A stretch of 64,000 bases of DNA, from contig NZ_CP096563.1 in assembly GCF_023221595.1 (NCBI RefSeq), forward strand, positions 4,160,001 through 4,224,000, in the 5' to 3' direction. Below, piece by piece: positions 41,541-50,301 of this stretch (its first letter is position 1; every line of letters starts with the position of its first letter). Both the position numbers and the translations under genes were made by a program. The stretch is from Rhodococcus qingshengii JCM 15477. GTDB taxonomy: Bacteria; Actinomycetota; Actinomycetes; Mycobacteriales; Mycobacteriaceae. Below the pieces are notes generated by a model. That model ran no database searches. It saw nothing but the letters and a program-made list of their open reading frames with translations, and was not told the origin of the DNA.

Positions 41541-42466
41541 CAGAAGTACCCCTCTTTCTTACGATCTTCCATGCCAGCTTCGGAAATCCGGTCATCAGCC
41601 CTGGTTGCGCCACGCTCCGTGATACGGCTCGCCGCAACTTCTTCCACGACAGCGCCCGGTGTTTCGGCCGACGATTCGACACATCCGGTACACGTTGCGT
41701 CGCCGACCGTACGGAAGCGCACCAACGCCTCGTAGGACTCTTCGCCGGCGCGAAGCTCGAGGAAACGGGTGCGTGCCAACAACATTCCGTCGCGTGGAAC
41801 CACCTCGCGACGATGGGCGTAGTAGATGCCGGGGAGGTCGATCTGCTCGCTCTCGATGTACTGCCAGATGTCGAGCTCTGTCCAGTTCGAGAGCGGGAAG
41901 ATCCGAATATGTTCGCCCTTACGGTGTTTGCCGTTGTACAGGTTCCACAGTTCAGGTCGCTGCACCTTCGGATCCCATTGCCCGAACTCGTCCCGGAAGC
42001 TGAACACCCTCTCTTTGGCGCGCGCCTTCTCCTCGTCTCGGCGAGCACCACCGAACACGGCGTCGAACTTGTTGTCGCGAATTCCGCGCAGCAACGCGTG
42101 CGTCTGCAGGCGATTGCGACTGGAACCGACTCCGGTGTCCTCGATGACGCGACCGGCGTCGATGTCGTCCTGCACGCTGGAGACGACAAGACGCAGGTTG
42201 AAGCGATCGACCGTCTGGTCGCGGAATTCGATCACCTCGTCGAAATTGTGACCGGTGTCGACGTGCATCACAGCGAACGGCAGTGGGGCAGGCCAGAATG
42301 CCTTGGCCGCTACGTGCAGCATCACGACGGAATCCTTACCTCCGGAGAACAGGAGGACCGGCTTTTCGAAAGTCGCTGCGACTTCGCGGAATATATGGAC
42401 CGCCTCCGCTTCGAGTGCTCGCAGATGCGACAACTCGTAGGCGGGCGGGGTCTGGAGTGTTGCCAT
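41540..42466 (-). CDS. cysD: Sulfate adenylyltransferase small subunit
   Basis: This PP-loop ATP pyrophosphatase subunit forms APS from ATP and sulfate. The 308-residue protein has the PP-motif LLFSGGKDSVVMLHVAAKAF and the conserved VFGGARRDEEKARAKER and LSNWTELDIWQYIESE. It is the first gene of the cysD-cysNC-cysQ-epoxide-hydrolase-like operon. A well-formed promoter with an overlapping palindrome precedes it (42563-42592). Confidence 0.97.
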   Translation of the reverse strand: MATLQTPPAYELSHLRALEAEAVHIFREVAATFEKPVLLFSGGKDSVVMLHVAAKAFWPAPLPFAVMHVDTGHNFDEVIEFRDQTVDRFNLRLVVSSVQDDIDAGRVIEDTGVGSSRNRLQTHALLRGIRDNKFDAVFGGARRDEEKARAKERVFSFRDEFGQWDPKVQRPELWNLYNGKHRKGEHIRIFPLSNWTELDIWQYIESEQIDLPGIYYAHRREVVPRDGMLLARTRFLELRAGEESYEALVRFRTVGDATCTGCVESSAETPGAVVEEVAASRITERGATRADDRISEAGMEDRKKEGYF

Positions 42467-42517
42467 GTCTTTCGCTCCTGAGCATCACGTACTCCGTGCG
42501 GAACACCATTTCCGCAT

Positions 42518-42535
42518 CGGTACATTTATGTACCG
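42518..42535. promoter_or_regulatory. palindrome CGGTACA-TTTA-TGTACCG in the cysD leader
   Basis: This perfect seven-base inverted repeat with a four-base spacer lies in the predicted cysD 5' leader, about 25 bases after the predicted start. The same GGTACA-N4-TGTACC site occurs on the other side of the IclR gene (43600-43615), so it is probably an operator for a shared regulator. Confidence 0.7.
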
Positions 42536-42562
42536 GACTGGTTCTAAATTGAACGCAATCAC

Positions 42563-42592
42563 AGAATAGAACTCGTTCTACCCAAAGGTCAA
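42563..42592 (-). promoter_or_regulatory. cysD promoter with embedded operator TAGAACGAGTTCTA
   Basis: On the minus strand TTGACC (42587-42592) and TATTCT (42563-42568) are 18 bases apart. The 14-base palindrome TAGAAC-N2-GTTCTA (42567-42580) lies in the spacer and touches the -10. A protein bound there would block polymerase. The identical arms recur at the iclR promoter. Confidence 0.75.
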
Positions 42593-42609
42593 TGACCGGC
42601 AATCAGACG

Positions 42610-43545
42610 TCACAGACCGCGAACCGGACTCCTGCCACCAACTTCCGCCGTCACCGCATCCGCCGCCGCAACCAGCACCGCGGCGCGGCGCTCGATCTCG
42701 GCGCCCGTGATCGCCCCACCCACATACAGAGTGAGCACAAGGGCCTGATGCCCCTCGGCGTCATAGGTCGGGGCGGCAATGAGACTCACCGGATGCTCGT
42801 CGTCAGAGCTGATGTCGCGTCCGAGATACACCCTCTCGCCCAGGCTCGACACCATCTCACCGAGCAGTTCACGCACCTCCGGCGGAAGATCGTGCGTCGC
42901 AACGCCCGCCATCAGCGTGTGCAGTCGCTGCCCGACGGGATCCAGACTCTCGACCAGATACCCCGCAGCGCGACACTCGCGGACCACGTTCCACAGACGC
43001 TCGCGATCCAAGCGCACCGGCAGGCTCGGCTCTTTGCTCAGCCAACTGTCCATGTCGTGATCCGAACCCCAGAGGACGTACATCAGTCCGACCGGTGGAG
43101 CGAACGGGTACACCTGACCGACCTTGGCGGCGCGACGCGCGCCGATCGGTCCGGTCACTTCGAGAACGCTGATCTGATCACCGATCACACCGGACGCCGT
43201 GCACGTCGTCCCGAACTCCGTGCTCACTTTCTCCAGATGGGTGCGGGCAATGGGTCCGACGGCAAATCCCCGCTGAGCTGCACGTCCGGCTGCGATCAAG
43301 GCCGGACCGAGCCCATAGGTCTTCGACACCTCGTCCCGAGTCAGGTATCCACGATCAGCCAGCGCCGTGAGGATTCCCAAGCAGGTGGGCTTGCTGATCT
43401 CGAGCGCGCGGGCCAGTTCCGACAGCCCGAACCGCTGATCAGGGCGACCGACGAGGTAGTCGAGCACCTGAACCACCCGTTCGGTGGGAGGCGATTGTCT
43501 CCCCCTCGGGCGTCCCTCTTCAGGCGTCTTCTCCGGTCCACCCAT
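42610..43545 (-). CDS. IclR-family transcriptional regulator
   Basis: The 311-residue protein has an N-terminal winged HTH (FGLSELARALEISKPTCLGI and RGYLTRDEVSKTYGLGPAL) and the IclR effector domain with a C-terminal LVLTLYVGGAITGAEIE. I start at ATG 43545; the longer frame crosses the operator region. The gene separates the cysD operon (same strand, downstream) from the DUF1214-SDR-sulfotransferase operon (divergent). Identical palindromes lie on both sides, so it is inferred to control itself and both operons. The effector is unknown. Confidence 0.9.
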   Translation of the reverse strand: MGGPEKTPEEGRPRGRQSPPTERVVQVLDYLVGRPDQRFGLSELARALEISKPTCLGILTALADRGYLTRDEVSKTYGLGPALIAAGRAAQRGFAVGPIARTHLEKVSTEFGTTCTASGVIGDQISVLEVTGPIGARRAAKVGQVYPFAPPVGLMYVLWGSDHDMDSWLSKEPSLPVRLDRERLWNVVRECRAAGYLVESLDPVGQRLHTLMAGVATHDLPPEVRELLGEMVSSLGERVYLGRDISSDDEHPVSLIAAPTYDAEGHQALVLTLYVGGAITGAEIERRAAVLVAAADAVTAEVGGRSPVRGL

Positions 43546-43556
43546 TGACCACTCCC

Positions 43557-43570
43557 TAGAACGCGTTCTA
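43557..43570. promoter_or_regulatory. perfect palindrome TAGAACGCGTTCTA at the iclR promoter
   Basis: This 14-base perfect palindrome is 11 bases upstream of the iclR start codon. It overlaps the candidate -10 region on the minus strand (TTGGTA then CAATAG, 17 bases apart). Its arms equal those at 42567-42580. It fits IclR autoregulation and control of the divergent operon. Confidence 0.75.
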
Positions 43571-43599
43571 TTGTCGAAATACCCAACATCTACCAAATA

Positions 43600-43615
43600 G
43601 GTACATATTTGTACC
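43600..43615. promoter_or_regulatory. palindrome GGTACA-TATT-TGTACC upstream of the DUF1214 operon
   Basis: This 16-base inverted repeat lies in the divergent iclR/DUF1214 region, 46 bases before the GTG of the DUF1214 gene. Its arms and spacer length match those of the site in the cysD leader at 42518-42535. Confidence 0.7.
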
Positions 43616-43661
43616 ACGACACTCTGGACCGGCGACATAGTCGGAACTGTGAGGAGCCAGC

Positions 43662-44828
43662 GTGCTGACGGACCCGTTTGCCGAGGCGATCGCCGAAGCC
43701 GAGAAATTGATCGAGACTGCGCCGCACATCAGATCCGAACAGGATCTACTGGAGGGATACCAATATCTGGCCGGCGGAATCATTGCGACGACGCATGCCG
43801 CCTGGGCCGGCGAAAAGACCCATCCGAGTTTCATCCAGGGCACCGGACCATTCACCAAGATGGGCCTCGACAACCCCGACACTCTGTACTTCGGCGCCCG
43901 TATCAACGACGACAAGGAATACAAGGTCACCGGAAAGCGCGGCACCACAGCCGATCTCAGCTTCCAGGTGTTGAGTGGGAACTACACCAACTCGAACGTT
44001 CCCGGCAGCGAAATCGCCTTCGACGACCGCGAGCTGGAGATAGACGACGACGGTAACTTCGTCGCTTGGTTCGGCCCCGGCCCTGCCGACGGCCGAGCCA
44101 ACTACTACACCCTGGCGCCCGGATCCTCGCAGCTGGTCGTTCGCGAGGTCTACAGCGACTGGAGTCAGCAGCGCGGTGTGATCCGCATCGAGCGCACCGA
44201 TTCGATCGGGATCGCGCCGCCACCTCTCACCGCCGAAGAGACCGAGAAGCGTTACGCCCGGGCTGGGAAGGCACTGGTCACGCGGGTCAAGACGTGGCTC
44301 CAGTTCCCGGAGTGGTTCTACCTCAAGCTCACGGTCAACACCATGACCGAACCACGCCTGACACCGGGCGGGCTGGCAACGCAGTACTCGTCGGTGGGAC
44401 ATTACGAACTCACCGACGAGCAGGCGATGATCATCACCGTTCCCGCCTCCGACGCACCGTATCTCGGCTTCCAACTGGGGAGCCTCTGGTACATCTCACT
44501 GGACTACGTCAATCATCAGACCTCCCTCAACAACGGCCAGGCACAGGTCGATCCGGACGGGATGGTTCGAATGGTGGTCAGCGAGAAGAACCCCGGTGTC
44601 ACCAACTGGATCGAAACCGTCGGACATCCGCGCGGCATTCTGCAGTTCCGTTGGCAGCGCGTGTCCCGCGAGCTGACGCCGCAGGACGGTCCCACCGTCG
44701 AAATCGTCGCCGTCGCAGATATTGCGAAGCACCTGCCGCATTTCGACACCAACGCCATCACCGCCGAGGACTGGGCAGCACGCATTGCCCAGCGCCAGGC
44801 CGCCATCGACAACCGAATGCTGGGGTAA
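43662..44828 (+). CDS. DUF1214 domain protein
   Basis: The 388-residue protein has no membrane segment or signal peptide. Its C-terminal part matches DUF1214 (VTNWIETVGHPRGILQFRW; APYLGFQLGSLWYISLDYVN); the N-terminal part includes DNPDTLYFGARINDDKEYKV. The biochemical function is unknown. It starts at GTG 43662, six bases after GAGGAG, and is followed by an SDR and a sulfotransferase on the same strand. A comparable triad, Rv3531c-Rv3530c-Rv3529c, exists in M. tuberculosis (from memory), suggesting a conserved lipid- or sterol-modifying unit. Confidence 0.85.
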   Translation: MLTDPFAEAIAEAEKLIETAPHIRSEQDLLEGYQYLAGGIIATTHAAWAGEKTHPSFIQGTGPFTKMGLDNPDTLYFGARINDDKEYKVTGKRGTTADLSFQVLSGNYTNSNVPGSEIAFDDRELEIDDDGNFVAWFGPGPADGRANYYTLAPGSSQLVVREVYSDWSQQRGVIRIERTDSIGIAPPPLTAEETEKRYARAGKALVTRVKTWLQFPEWFYLKLTVNTMTEPRLTPGGLATQYSSVGHYELTDEQAMIITVPASDAPYLGFQLGSLWYISLDYVNHQTSLNNGQAQVDPDGMVRMVVSEKNPGVTNWIETVGHPRGILQFRWQRVSRELTPQDGPTVEIVAVADIAKHLPHFDTNAITAEDWAARIAQRQAAIDNRMLG

Positions 44829-44830
44829 TC

Positions 44831-45613
44831 ATGACCGCCTTGCTCGAAGACCGTGTAGTAGTCATCTCCGGAGTCGGCCCGGCACTCGGCCGCGCTCTGG
44901 CCCTTCGATGTGCGTCGGCCGGCGCGAGTCTTGTTCTCGCAGCACGTACGCAATCGCGACTCGACGACGTTGCGAAGGAAATAGTCGATGCCGGTGGGCG
45001 CGCCGTCACCGTTGCCACCGACATCACCGACCAGGCTTCCGCCGAGAATCTGGTGGCCGAGTCCATTGCCGCCTACGGCAAAGTGGACACTCTGATCAAC
45101 AATGCATTCTCGATTCCGTCGATGAAACCGTTGGCTCGCACCGATTACCAGCACATCCGCGACAGCATCGAACTGACCGTACTGGGTGCGTTGCGCCTGA
45201 CTCAGCTGTTCACGCCGGCACTTGGCGAGTCGGACGGCTCCGTGGTGAATATCAATTCGATGGTGTTGCGGCATTCGCAAGAGCGTTACGGCAGCTACAA
45301 GATGGCGAAGTCGGCCCTGCTCGCCATGTCGCAGTCCCTGGCCACCGAACTCGGCCCGCAGGGAATTCGTGTCAATTCGATTGCACCCGGCTATATCTGG
45401 GGAGACACCCTCAAGGGATACTTCGCGCACCAGGCGGAGAAGTTCGGCATGACTGTCGAGCAGATCTACGAGCACACTGCGTCGAACACCGACCTCAAGC
45501 GCCTGCCGACGACGGATGAAGTATCCGATGCGGCGATCTTCCTGGCGTCTCCGATGGCCAGCGCGATCACCGGCCAATGCATCGACGTCAACTGCGGCGA
45601 ATTCCATCACTAG
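44831..45613 (+). CDS. Short-chain dehydrogenase/reductase
   Basis: The 260-residue classical SDR has the cofactor motif VVVISGVGPALGRALAL (a variant of TGxxxGxG), the NNA motif in TLINNAFSIPSM, catalytic Ser in NINSMVL, and YKMAK (YxxxK). Asp62 in ATDIT marks the adenine pocket. It lies two bases after the DUF1214 gene and seven before the sulfotransferase. It probably oxidises or reduces a hydroxyl/keto group on the molecule sulfated by the next enzyme (inference). Confidence 0.92.
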   Translation: MTALLEDRVVVISGVGPALGRALALRCASAGASLVLAARTQSRLDDVAKEIVDAGGRAVTVATDITDQASAENLVAESIAAYGKVDTLINNAFSIPSMKPLARTDYQHIRDSIELTVLGALRLTQLFTPALGESDGSVVNINSMVLRHSQERYGSYKMAKSALLAMSQSLATELGPQGIRVNSIAPGYIWGDTLKGYFAHQAEKFGMTVEQIYEHTASNTDLKRLPTTDEVSDAAIFLASPMASAITGQCIDVNCGEFHH

Positions 45614-45620
45614 GAGCACC

Positions 45621-46760
45621 ATGACTGAACGCACTCACGTCGGCACCGTCGAGGATCTCCATGCCTCGGCGACGCGGATGACCGGCCTGACGGACTTCGG
45701 CGTCGACGATTACACCGAAGCTCTGTCGGTCCTGCTCGAGTCTTACGACCGTGACGAGGATCTGACGCCCTTCGGCAGCAAGATCTCTCGGGTATTCCTT
45801 CGCGGCGCCCTGGTGGCCCGTCTGCTCAGCGAATCGGCGTGGAAGGAGCATCCGGAGCACGCCGACGTCAAGATCGAGCGGCCGATCTTCGTCACCGGAT
45901 TGCCACGGACGGGCACCACTGCCTTGCACCGCCTCCTCACGGTCGACCCGGCTCACCAGGGCCTCGAGATGTGGCTGACCGAGTTCCCTCAGCCTCGCCC
46001 GCGTCGCGATACGTGGGAATCGAACCAGGTCTTCGCCAAGATCGAGGAGACATTCGGTCAACACCACGTCGAGCATCCCGAATTCATGGGCGTGCACTAC
46101 ATGTCGGCCAGCGAAGTCGAAGAATGTTGGCAACTCTTGCGTCAGACGTTCAAGTCCGTGTCGTACGAGTGTCTGGCGAATCTACCCACGTACTCCGCAT
46201 GGCTGAAGGACCAGGAGTGGTCGAACGCCTATGCACGACACAAGAAGAACCTGCAGCTGATCGGTCTGCCCGATCAGGATCGACGGTGGGTCCTCAAGAA
46301 CCCGAGCCACCTGTTCGCGCTCGACGAATTGATGGAGGCGTACCCCGACGCGCTTGTCATTCAGACTCACCGCTCCCCTACGACGATCATTCCGTCGGTG
46401 TGCAGCCTGGCCGCCCAGGCGACAGAGGGTTGGTCGAACACGTTCACCGACAAGGTGATCGGCGAAAGTCAGCTCGAATTGTGGGCCAGGGGGCTCGAGC
46501 AGTTCGACAGTGCACGCGCACACCACAATCCCGCGCAGTTCATCGACGTCGACTATCAGGACTTCGTCACCGATCCGCTGGGAACCGTCGAGAACATCTA
46601 CACGCACTTCGACATCCCGTTGACAGCTGCCGCGCAGCAGTCGATGGAGGCCATGCACGAGGAAAGCCGCTCGGGTGCTCGCAAACCTTCGCACAAGTAC
46701 ACGCTCGAGGAGTTCGGTCTGACGAAGGAGCAGGTGGAAGAGCGATTCGGAACTCGCTGA
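45621..46760 (+). CDS. PAPS-dependent sulfotransferase
   Basis: The 379-residue protein has the sulfotransferase 5'-phosphosulfate loop TGLPRTGTTAL (92-102) and the 3'-phosphate motif THRSPTTIIPSVCSL with Arg251 and Ser259. His-rich and aromatic sequence between them likely forms the acceptor site. It belongs to the family of mycobacterial Stf-like and Rv3529c-like proteins. It starts at ATG 45621 after AGGAG. PAPS made by the neighbouring CysD/CysNC is the donor, and PAP would be removed by CysQ. The acceptor is unknown. Confidence 0.9.
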   Translation: MTERTHVGTVEDLHASATRMTGLTDFGVDDYTEALSVLLESYDRDEDLTPFGSKISRVFLRGALVARLLSESAWKEHPEHADVKIERPIFVTGLPRTGTTALHRLLTVDPAHQGLEMWLTEFPQPRPRRDTWESNQVFAKIEETFGQHHVEHPEFMGVHYMSASEVEECWQLLRQTFKSVSYECLANLPTYSAWLKDQEWSNAYARHKKNLQLIGLPDQDRRWVLKNPSHLFALDELMEAYPDALVIQTHRSPTTIIPSVCSLAAQATEGWSNTFTDKVIGESQLELWARGLEQFDSARAHHNPAQFIDVDYQDFVTDPLGTVENIYTHFDIPLTAAAQQSMEAMHEESRSGARKPSHKYTLEEFGLTKEQVEERFGTR

Positions 46761-46789
46761 CCACCGCTGGCCGACGACCTTGCTGACAA

Positions 46790-46819
46790 CTGAAGCCCCG
46801 CCGATCGGCGGGGCTTCAG
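46790..46819. terminator. bidirectional terminator after the sulfotransferase gene
   Basis: A perfect 15-base inverted repeat (CTGAAGCCCCGCCGA and complement) lies between convergent genes. On the minus-strand side it is preceded by GCGTTTTGATCA and has no long T-run on either side. The stem is very stable. Confidence 0.8.
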
Positions 46820-46833
46820 TGATCAAAACGCGG

Positions 46834-47679
46834 TCAGCTGCTGAGATGCTCACCCAGCAGTCGGTCCAACTCGACCGGCGCCTCGTCCGGAATCCAGTGG
46901 CTCACGCCGCTGAGAACCTCGAACCGGTACGGGCCGTCGACAAACGCGGGGGTGAGCGCAGACCCTTTGGGGCCGATGGCGGCGTCGCCGTCACTCCAGA
47001 CGTGCAGGGTCGGCACGGTGACCCTGGCAGTTGCGGGGTTCGGCTTGGTCATCCACATCGCGCGGTACCAGTTCAGACCGCCGCGTAGCCGACCGGGAGC
47101 CAGCATGGCGTTCAGATCGCGCCGCGCGTTCTCCGGCGTCTGCCCGCTCGAAATCAGGAACTTTTCACCTGCCGACGTGGAGGACAGAATCTTCTCGGGG
47201 ACGAAGGGTAATTGGAACGCCCCCATGTACCACGACTTCAGTCCCTGTGTGCTGGTCACCATCGCCTTGACGAACGCCAGTGGGTGCGGAACCGACACCG
47301 CGGTCACGGTATCGAGCAAGTCCGGCCGTTCGGCGGCCACCTGCCATGCGACTGCGGCACCCCAGTCGTGGCCGACCAGGTGCACTTTGCCCACCGCGAG
47401 CGCGTCGATCAGTGCGACAGTGTCAGCGGCGAGTTCGGACCCACGGTACGCCCAGCGCGCTTTCGGCCTGGCGCCGGGTGAGTACCCTCGCTGATCCGGT
47501 GCGACGGTCCGGAAGCCGCGGGCGTGCAGTAACGGCGCAAGGTGATCCCATGAGCGGGAATCCTGCGGAAACCCGTGCAGGAGAACCACGACCGGACCGT
47601 CGGCGGGTCCTTCGTCGCGTACGTCGAAGGTCAGCCCGGACCGGGAGTACGAGGTGAGGCGATCCGCCGGTGTAGTCAT
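46834..47679 (-). CDS. Alpha/beta-hydrolase (epoxide-hydrolase-like)
   Basis: The 281-residue protein has the alpha/beta fold with oxyanion motif LLHGFPQDSRSWD, nucleophile elbow GHDWGAAVAW (Asp rather than Ser), and the C-terminal catalytic His in VLSGVSHWIPDEAP. An Asp nucleophile with HGFP is typical of epoxide hydrolases and haloalkane dehalogenases; EphF-like epoxide hydrolase is the best guess. It overlaps the upstream amidohydrolase by four bases (ATGA), so the two form an operon. Confidence 0.88.
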   Translation of the reverse strand: MTTPADRLTSYSRSGLTFDVRDEGPADGPVVVLLHGFPQDSRSWDHLAPLLHARGFRTVAPDQRGYSPGARPKARWAYRGSELAADTVALIDALAVGKVHLVGHDWGAAVAWQVAAERPDLLDTVTAVSVPHPLAFVKAMVTSTQGLKSWYMGAFQLPFVPEKILSSTSAGEKFLISSGQTPENARRDLNAMLAPGRLRGGLNWYRAMWMTKPNPATARVTVPTLHVWSDGDAAIGPKGSALTPAFVDGPYRFEVLSGVSHWIPDEAPVELDRLLGEHLSS

Positions 47680-49466
47680 AGCGCCACGCTAGTCTTCGCG
47701 GCCCTGGTAACCGGAGCCTTTTCACCGGCACGCAGGAACTGACCTGTCTTTTCGATTCCGAATCCGGGGGCGAATTCACCTTCGCGGTAGACGAGTCGGC
47801 CGTTGATCACCGTAGCGACCGCTGCGTCGTCGCTGCGGTTGACCATCCGGCTGATCCCGCCGTACTCGGGAACCTTTGCCTCGAACAACCCGTCCACCGA
47901 CTCGTCGAGCCCGGCCGGGTCGATGACAACGAAGTCCGCGCGGTCACCCTGGCGTAGATGCCCGGCGTCGATGCCGTACCAGTCCGCCAGTTCGCCCGTC
48001 AGGCGGTGGATTGCGCGCTCGATGGTGAGGAACGGCTTGCGGTCACTCTGAGCGTCCTTGACGCGCTTGAGGAGTCGCACCGGGTAGTTGTAGAACGCCA
48101 TGTTGCGCAGATGCGCGCCGGCATCGCCGAAGCCCATCTGCACACCGGAACTCGCGGCGAGTTTCTTCGCGAACTTGGGCCGGTGATTGGCAATGGTGGT
48201 GCGCCAGCGAAGATCTCGCCCGTACTTCACCACCAGGTCGAGGTACGCGTCCACCGGGTGCACTCCGCGGATGTCACCGACCTGACCGAAGTTCTTGCCG
48301 ATCAACGTCTCGTCCGGGCATCCCACGATGACCGCATCGTAGAAATTGCGATGCCAGATGCGGGGTGAGAACTTGTTGTCGTAGTCCTTACGGAATGCGC
48401 GACGGTACGACTCGTCCTGGAGCAGTTCGTTGCGCTCCACCTGGTCCTTGAGGTGCAAAGCGGCGGCGCCGGCACCGAACTCCTCGAACACGACCAGGTC
48501 GATTCCATCCGCGTAGACGGTGAAGGGAACCGGAAGGTGCTGCCACTTGAAATCGGTCTTCGCGAAGCGATTGAGCAGTGGGGCCGCAGCGAGCATGAAG
48601 TACACGATCACCGGGTAGGCCTTCGAATCCGCACCGGAGAGCAGCGACGTCTTGAGCGGCTTCTTGCGTCCGATCGCGGAGCTTTCGGCGAAGAACGCCG
48701 CGACGTTCGGATGCAGGTTGATGGTCGGAGCGCTCTGCAAGATCTTGCCGCGATCGCGAAGGATGCGGTTGAGGAATCGGAACTCTTTCCACCGTGCATA
48801 CGTCGACGGCAAAGAGCGAGAACGATATTCGTCGCCGTCGATCTTGTCGAGGGCATTGGTCATCGACGACAGGCCGAGCATCCCAGCGTCGATGGCATCC
48901 TCGAGCATCGAGCCCATCCGGCCGAGTTCCGAGCGAGTCGGCTTGACCTTCTTGTCGGTGCCGCGCCCCAGTCCGAGTACGTGCGTGCGGATGTCGGAAT
49001 GACCGATGAAGGCCGCGACATTGGGTCCGAGGGGAAGGGCTTCGAGGGCGGCGGTGTACGCCGCGGGACCGGTCCAGGTCTTGTTCGCTTCGAGGATGCG
49101 CAGCACCGCGTCGTGGGGAACTGCTTCGACCCGGCTGAACAGATCCGCGATCTCGCGCGGCGTCGAATACACCGTCGACAGCGAGCAATTGCCGAGCACG
49201 ACCGTCGTGACGCCGTGGCGAACCGATTCCGGAAGCCCTGGACTGACCAAGGCTTCGGCGTCGTAGTGCGTGTGGACGTCGACAAAGCCGGGGAGAACCC
49301 ATTTGCCGGCCGCGTCGATCACTTCTGTGTCCGGCCCGATCTCGAGGCGCGTCGTGGACACCTCCGCGACCACGCCGTCTCGAATTCCGAGATTACGACG
49401 CAGACCTGGAGCCCCCGTCCCGTCGAACCACAACCCGTCGTTGACCACGATGTCGAAAGCAGACAC
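47676..49466 (-). CDS. N-acyl-D-amino-acid deacylase-like amidohydrolase
   Basis: The 596-residue protein belongs to the metal-dependent amidohydrolase superfamily (D-aminoacylase/AtzF group). It has the metal motif LPGFVDVHTHYDAEAL, a late GFGDAGAHLRNM (metal/catalytic Asp) and the C-terminal GRLVYREGEFAPG. N-acyl-D-amino-acid deacylase is the usual annotation, but many relatives act on other amides. It starts with GTG 49466 after GAGGAG. It is divergent from a TetR gene. Confidence 0.85.
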   Translation of the reverse strand: MSAFDIVVNDGLWFDGTGAPGLRRNLGIRDGVVAEVSTTRLEIGPDTEVIDAAGKWVLPGFVDVHTHYDAEALVSPGLPESVRHGVTTVVLGNCSLSTVYSTPREIADLFSRVEAVPHDAVLRILEANKTWTGPAAYTAALEALPLGPNVAAFIGHSDIRTHVLGLGRGTDKKVKPTRSELGRMGSMLEDAIDAGMLGLSSMTNALDKIDGDEYRSRSLPSTYARWKEFRFLNRILRDRGKILQSAPTINLHPNVAAFFAESSAIGRKKPLKTSLLSGADSKAYPVIVYFMLAAAPLLNRFAKTDFKWQHLPVPFTVYADGIDLVVFEEFGAGAAALHLKDQVERNELLQDESYRRAFRKDYDNKFSPRIWHRNFYDAVIVGCPDETLIGKNFGQVGDIRGVHPVDAYLDLVVKYGRDLRWRTTIANHRPKFAKKLAASSGVQMGFGDAGAHLRNMAFYNYPVRLLKRVKDAQSDRKPFLTIERAIHRLTGELADWYGIDAGHLRQGDRADFVVIDPAGLDESVDGLFEAKVPEYGGISRMVNRSDDAAVATVINGRLVYREGEFAPGFGIEKTGQFLRAGEKAPVTRAAKTSVAL

Positions 49467-49563
49467 TGTCGGACTCCTCGCCTCACGTATGTGTTACCTC
49501 ACGTTATAGACAGCGTTGAGTAAAAGTCAATGAACCTTTCGAACCAATACATAGGATGACGGA
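49467..49563. promoter_or_regulatory. divergent promoter region amidohydrolase / TetR
   Basis: The 97-base spacer holds both promoters. A TTGAGTAAAAGTCAA element (about 49515-49529) is an imperfect palindrome that could be the TetR operator. TAGGAT just before the tetR start is a -10 candidate, with a weak -35. Confidence 0.35.
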
Positions 49564-50211
49564 ATGGCTGCAGTCCCCCGCTCCCCCGAAGACCGTCAGA
49601 GGCAAATCCTCGAGGTGGCAGTACAGATGCTGCGGACCGAGCCTTTCGACCAACTGTCGATGGATCGCGTCGCAGCCGAGGCCGGTGTCTCGCCGCCACT
49701 GCTGTTCCACTACTTCAAGAACAAGAAGGGTTTCCAGAACGCCATCCTCGAGGCCGCCTCGGCCGATCTCGAAGATCGAATGCGACCGGATCCCGAGCTA
49801 CCCATCACGTCCCAGCTGCGCTCAGGTATCGAGACATTCGTCGACGCCGTTATCGAGCACCCCACCATTTACCTCGCCGTGATGCGTATGGCCGGCAGTG
49901 GCGACGTCCGAATGCGCACGATCTACCGAGGCATGCGCCGCACTTTCACCACGTGGATCGTCGCTGCGCTGACGAATCTAGGCATCGAATCGAACGCGAC
50001 CGTGGAGGCGACAATCGCCGGGTGGCAGGCATTCATGGAGGAAATCGTGGTCAACTGGATCGACGAGCCGACGCTCGAGCGAGGCGAAATGGTCGACCTC
50101 TGCGAACGAATTTTCTACCATTGCCTACCGGCAGCGGGCATCAGCGTGGAGCAAATAGTGGCAGCCACCGTTGTCGCGACGGCCAGTGAGTCCGGCGCAA
50201 CACAACTGTGA
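49564..50211 (+). CDS. TetR-family transcriptional regulator
   Basis: The 215-residue protein has the TetR HTH at the N terminus (about 8-55): RQRQILEVAVQMLRTEPFDQ, then MDRVAAEAGVSPPLLFHYFK with the recognition helix. The C-terminal helical domain has the hydrophobic character of a ligand pocket. Divergence from the amidohydrolase-hydrolase operon predicts that it represses it. Confidence 0.92.
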   Translation: MAAVPRSPEDRQRQILEVAVQMLRTEPFDQLSMDRVAAEAGVSPPLLFHYFKNKKGFQNAILEAASADLEDRMRPDPELPITSQLRSGIETFVDAVIEHPTIYLAVMRMAGSGDVRMRTIYRGMRRTFTTWIVAALTNLGIESNATVEATIAGWQAFMEEIVVNWIDEPTLERGEMVDLCERIFYHCLPAAGISVEQIVAATVVATASESGATQL

Positions 50212-50301
50212 TCTTCGCGCCGGGGTTTCACAGGTGGTCACGATTGGGTATCTTGCTTGCAGTGGCGCTGGACCACGACCCCAACATATGAAGGATCCAA
50301 C

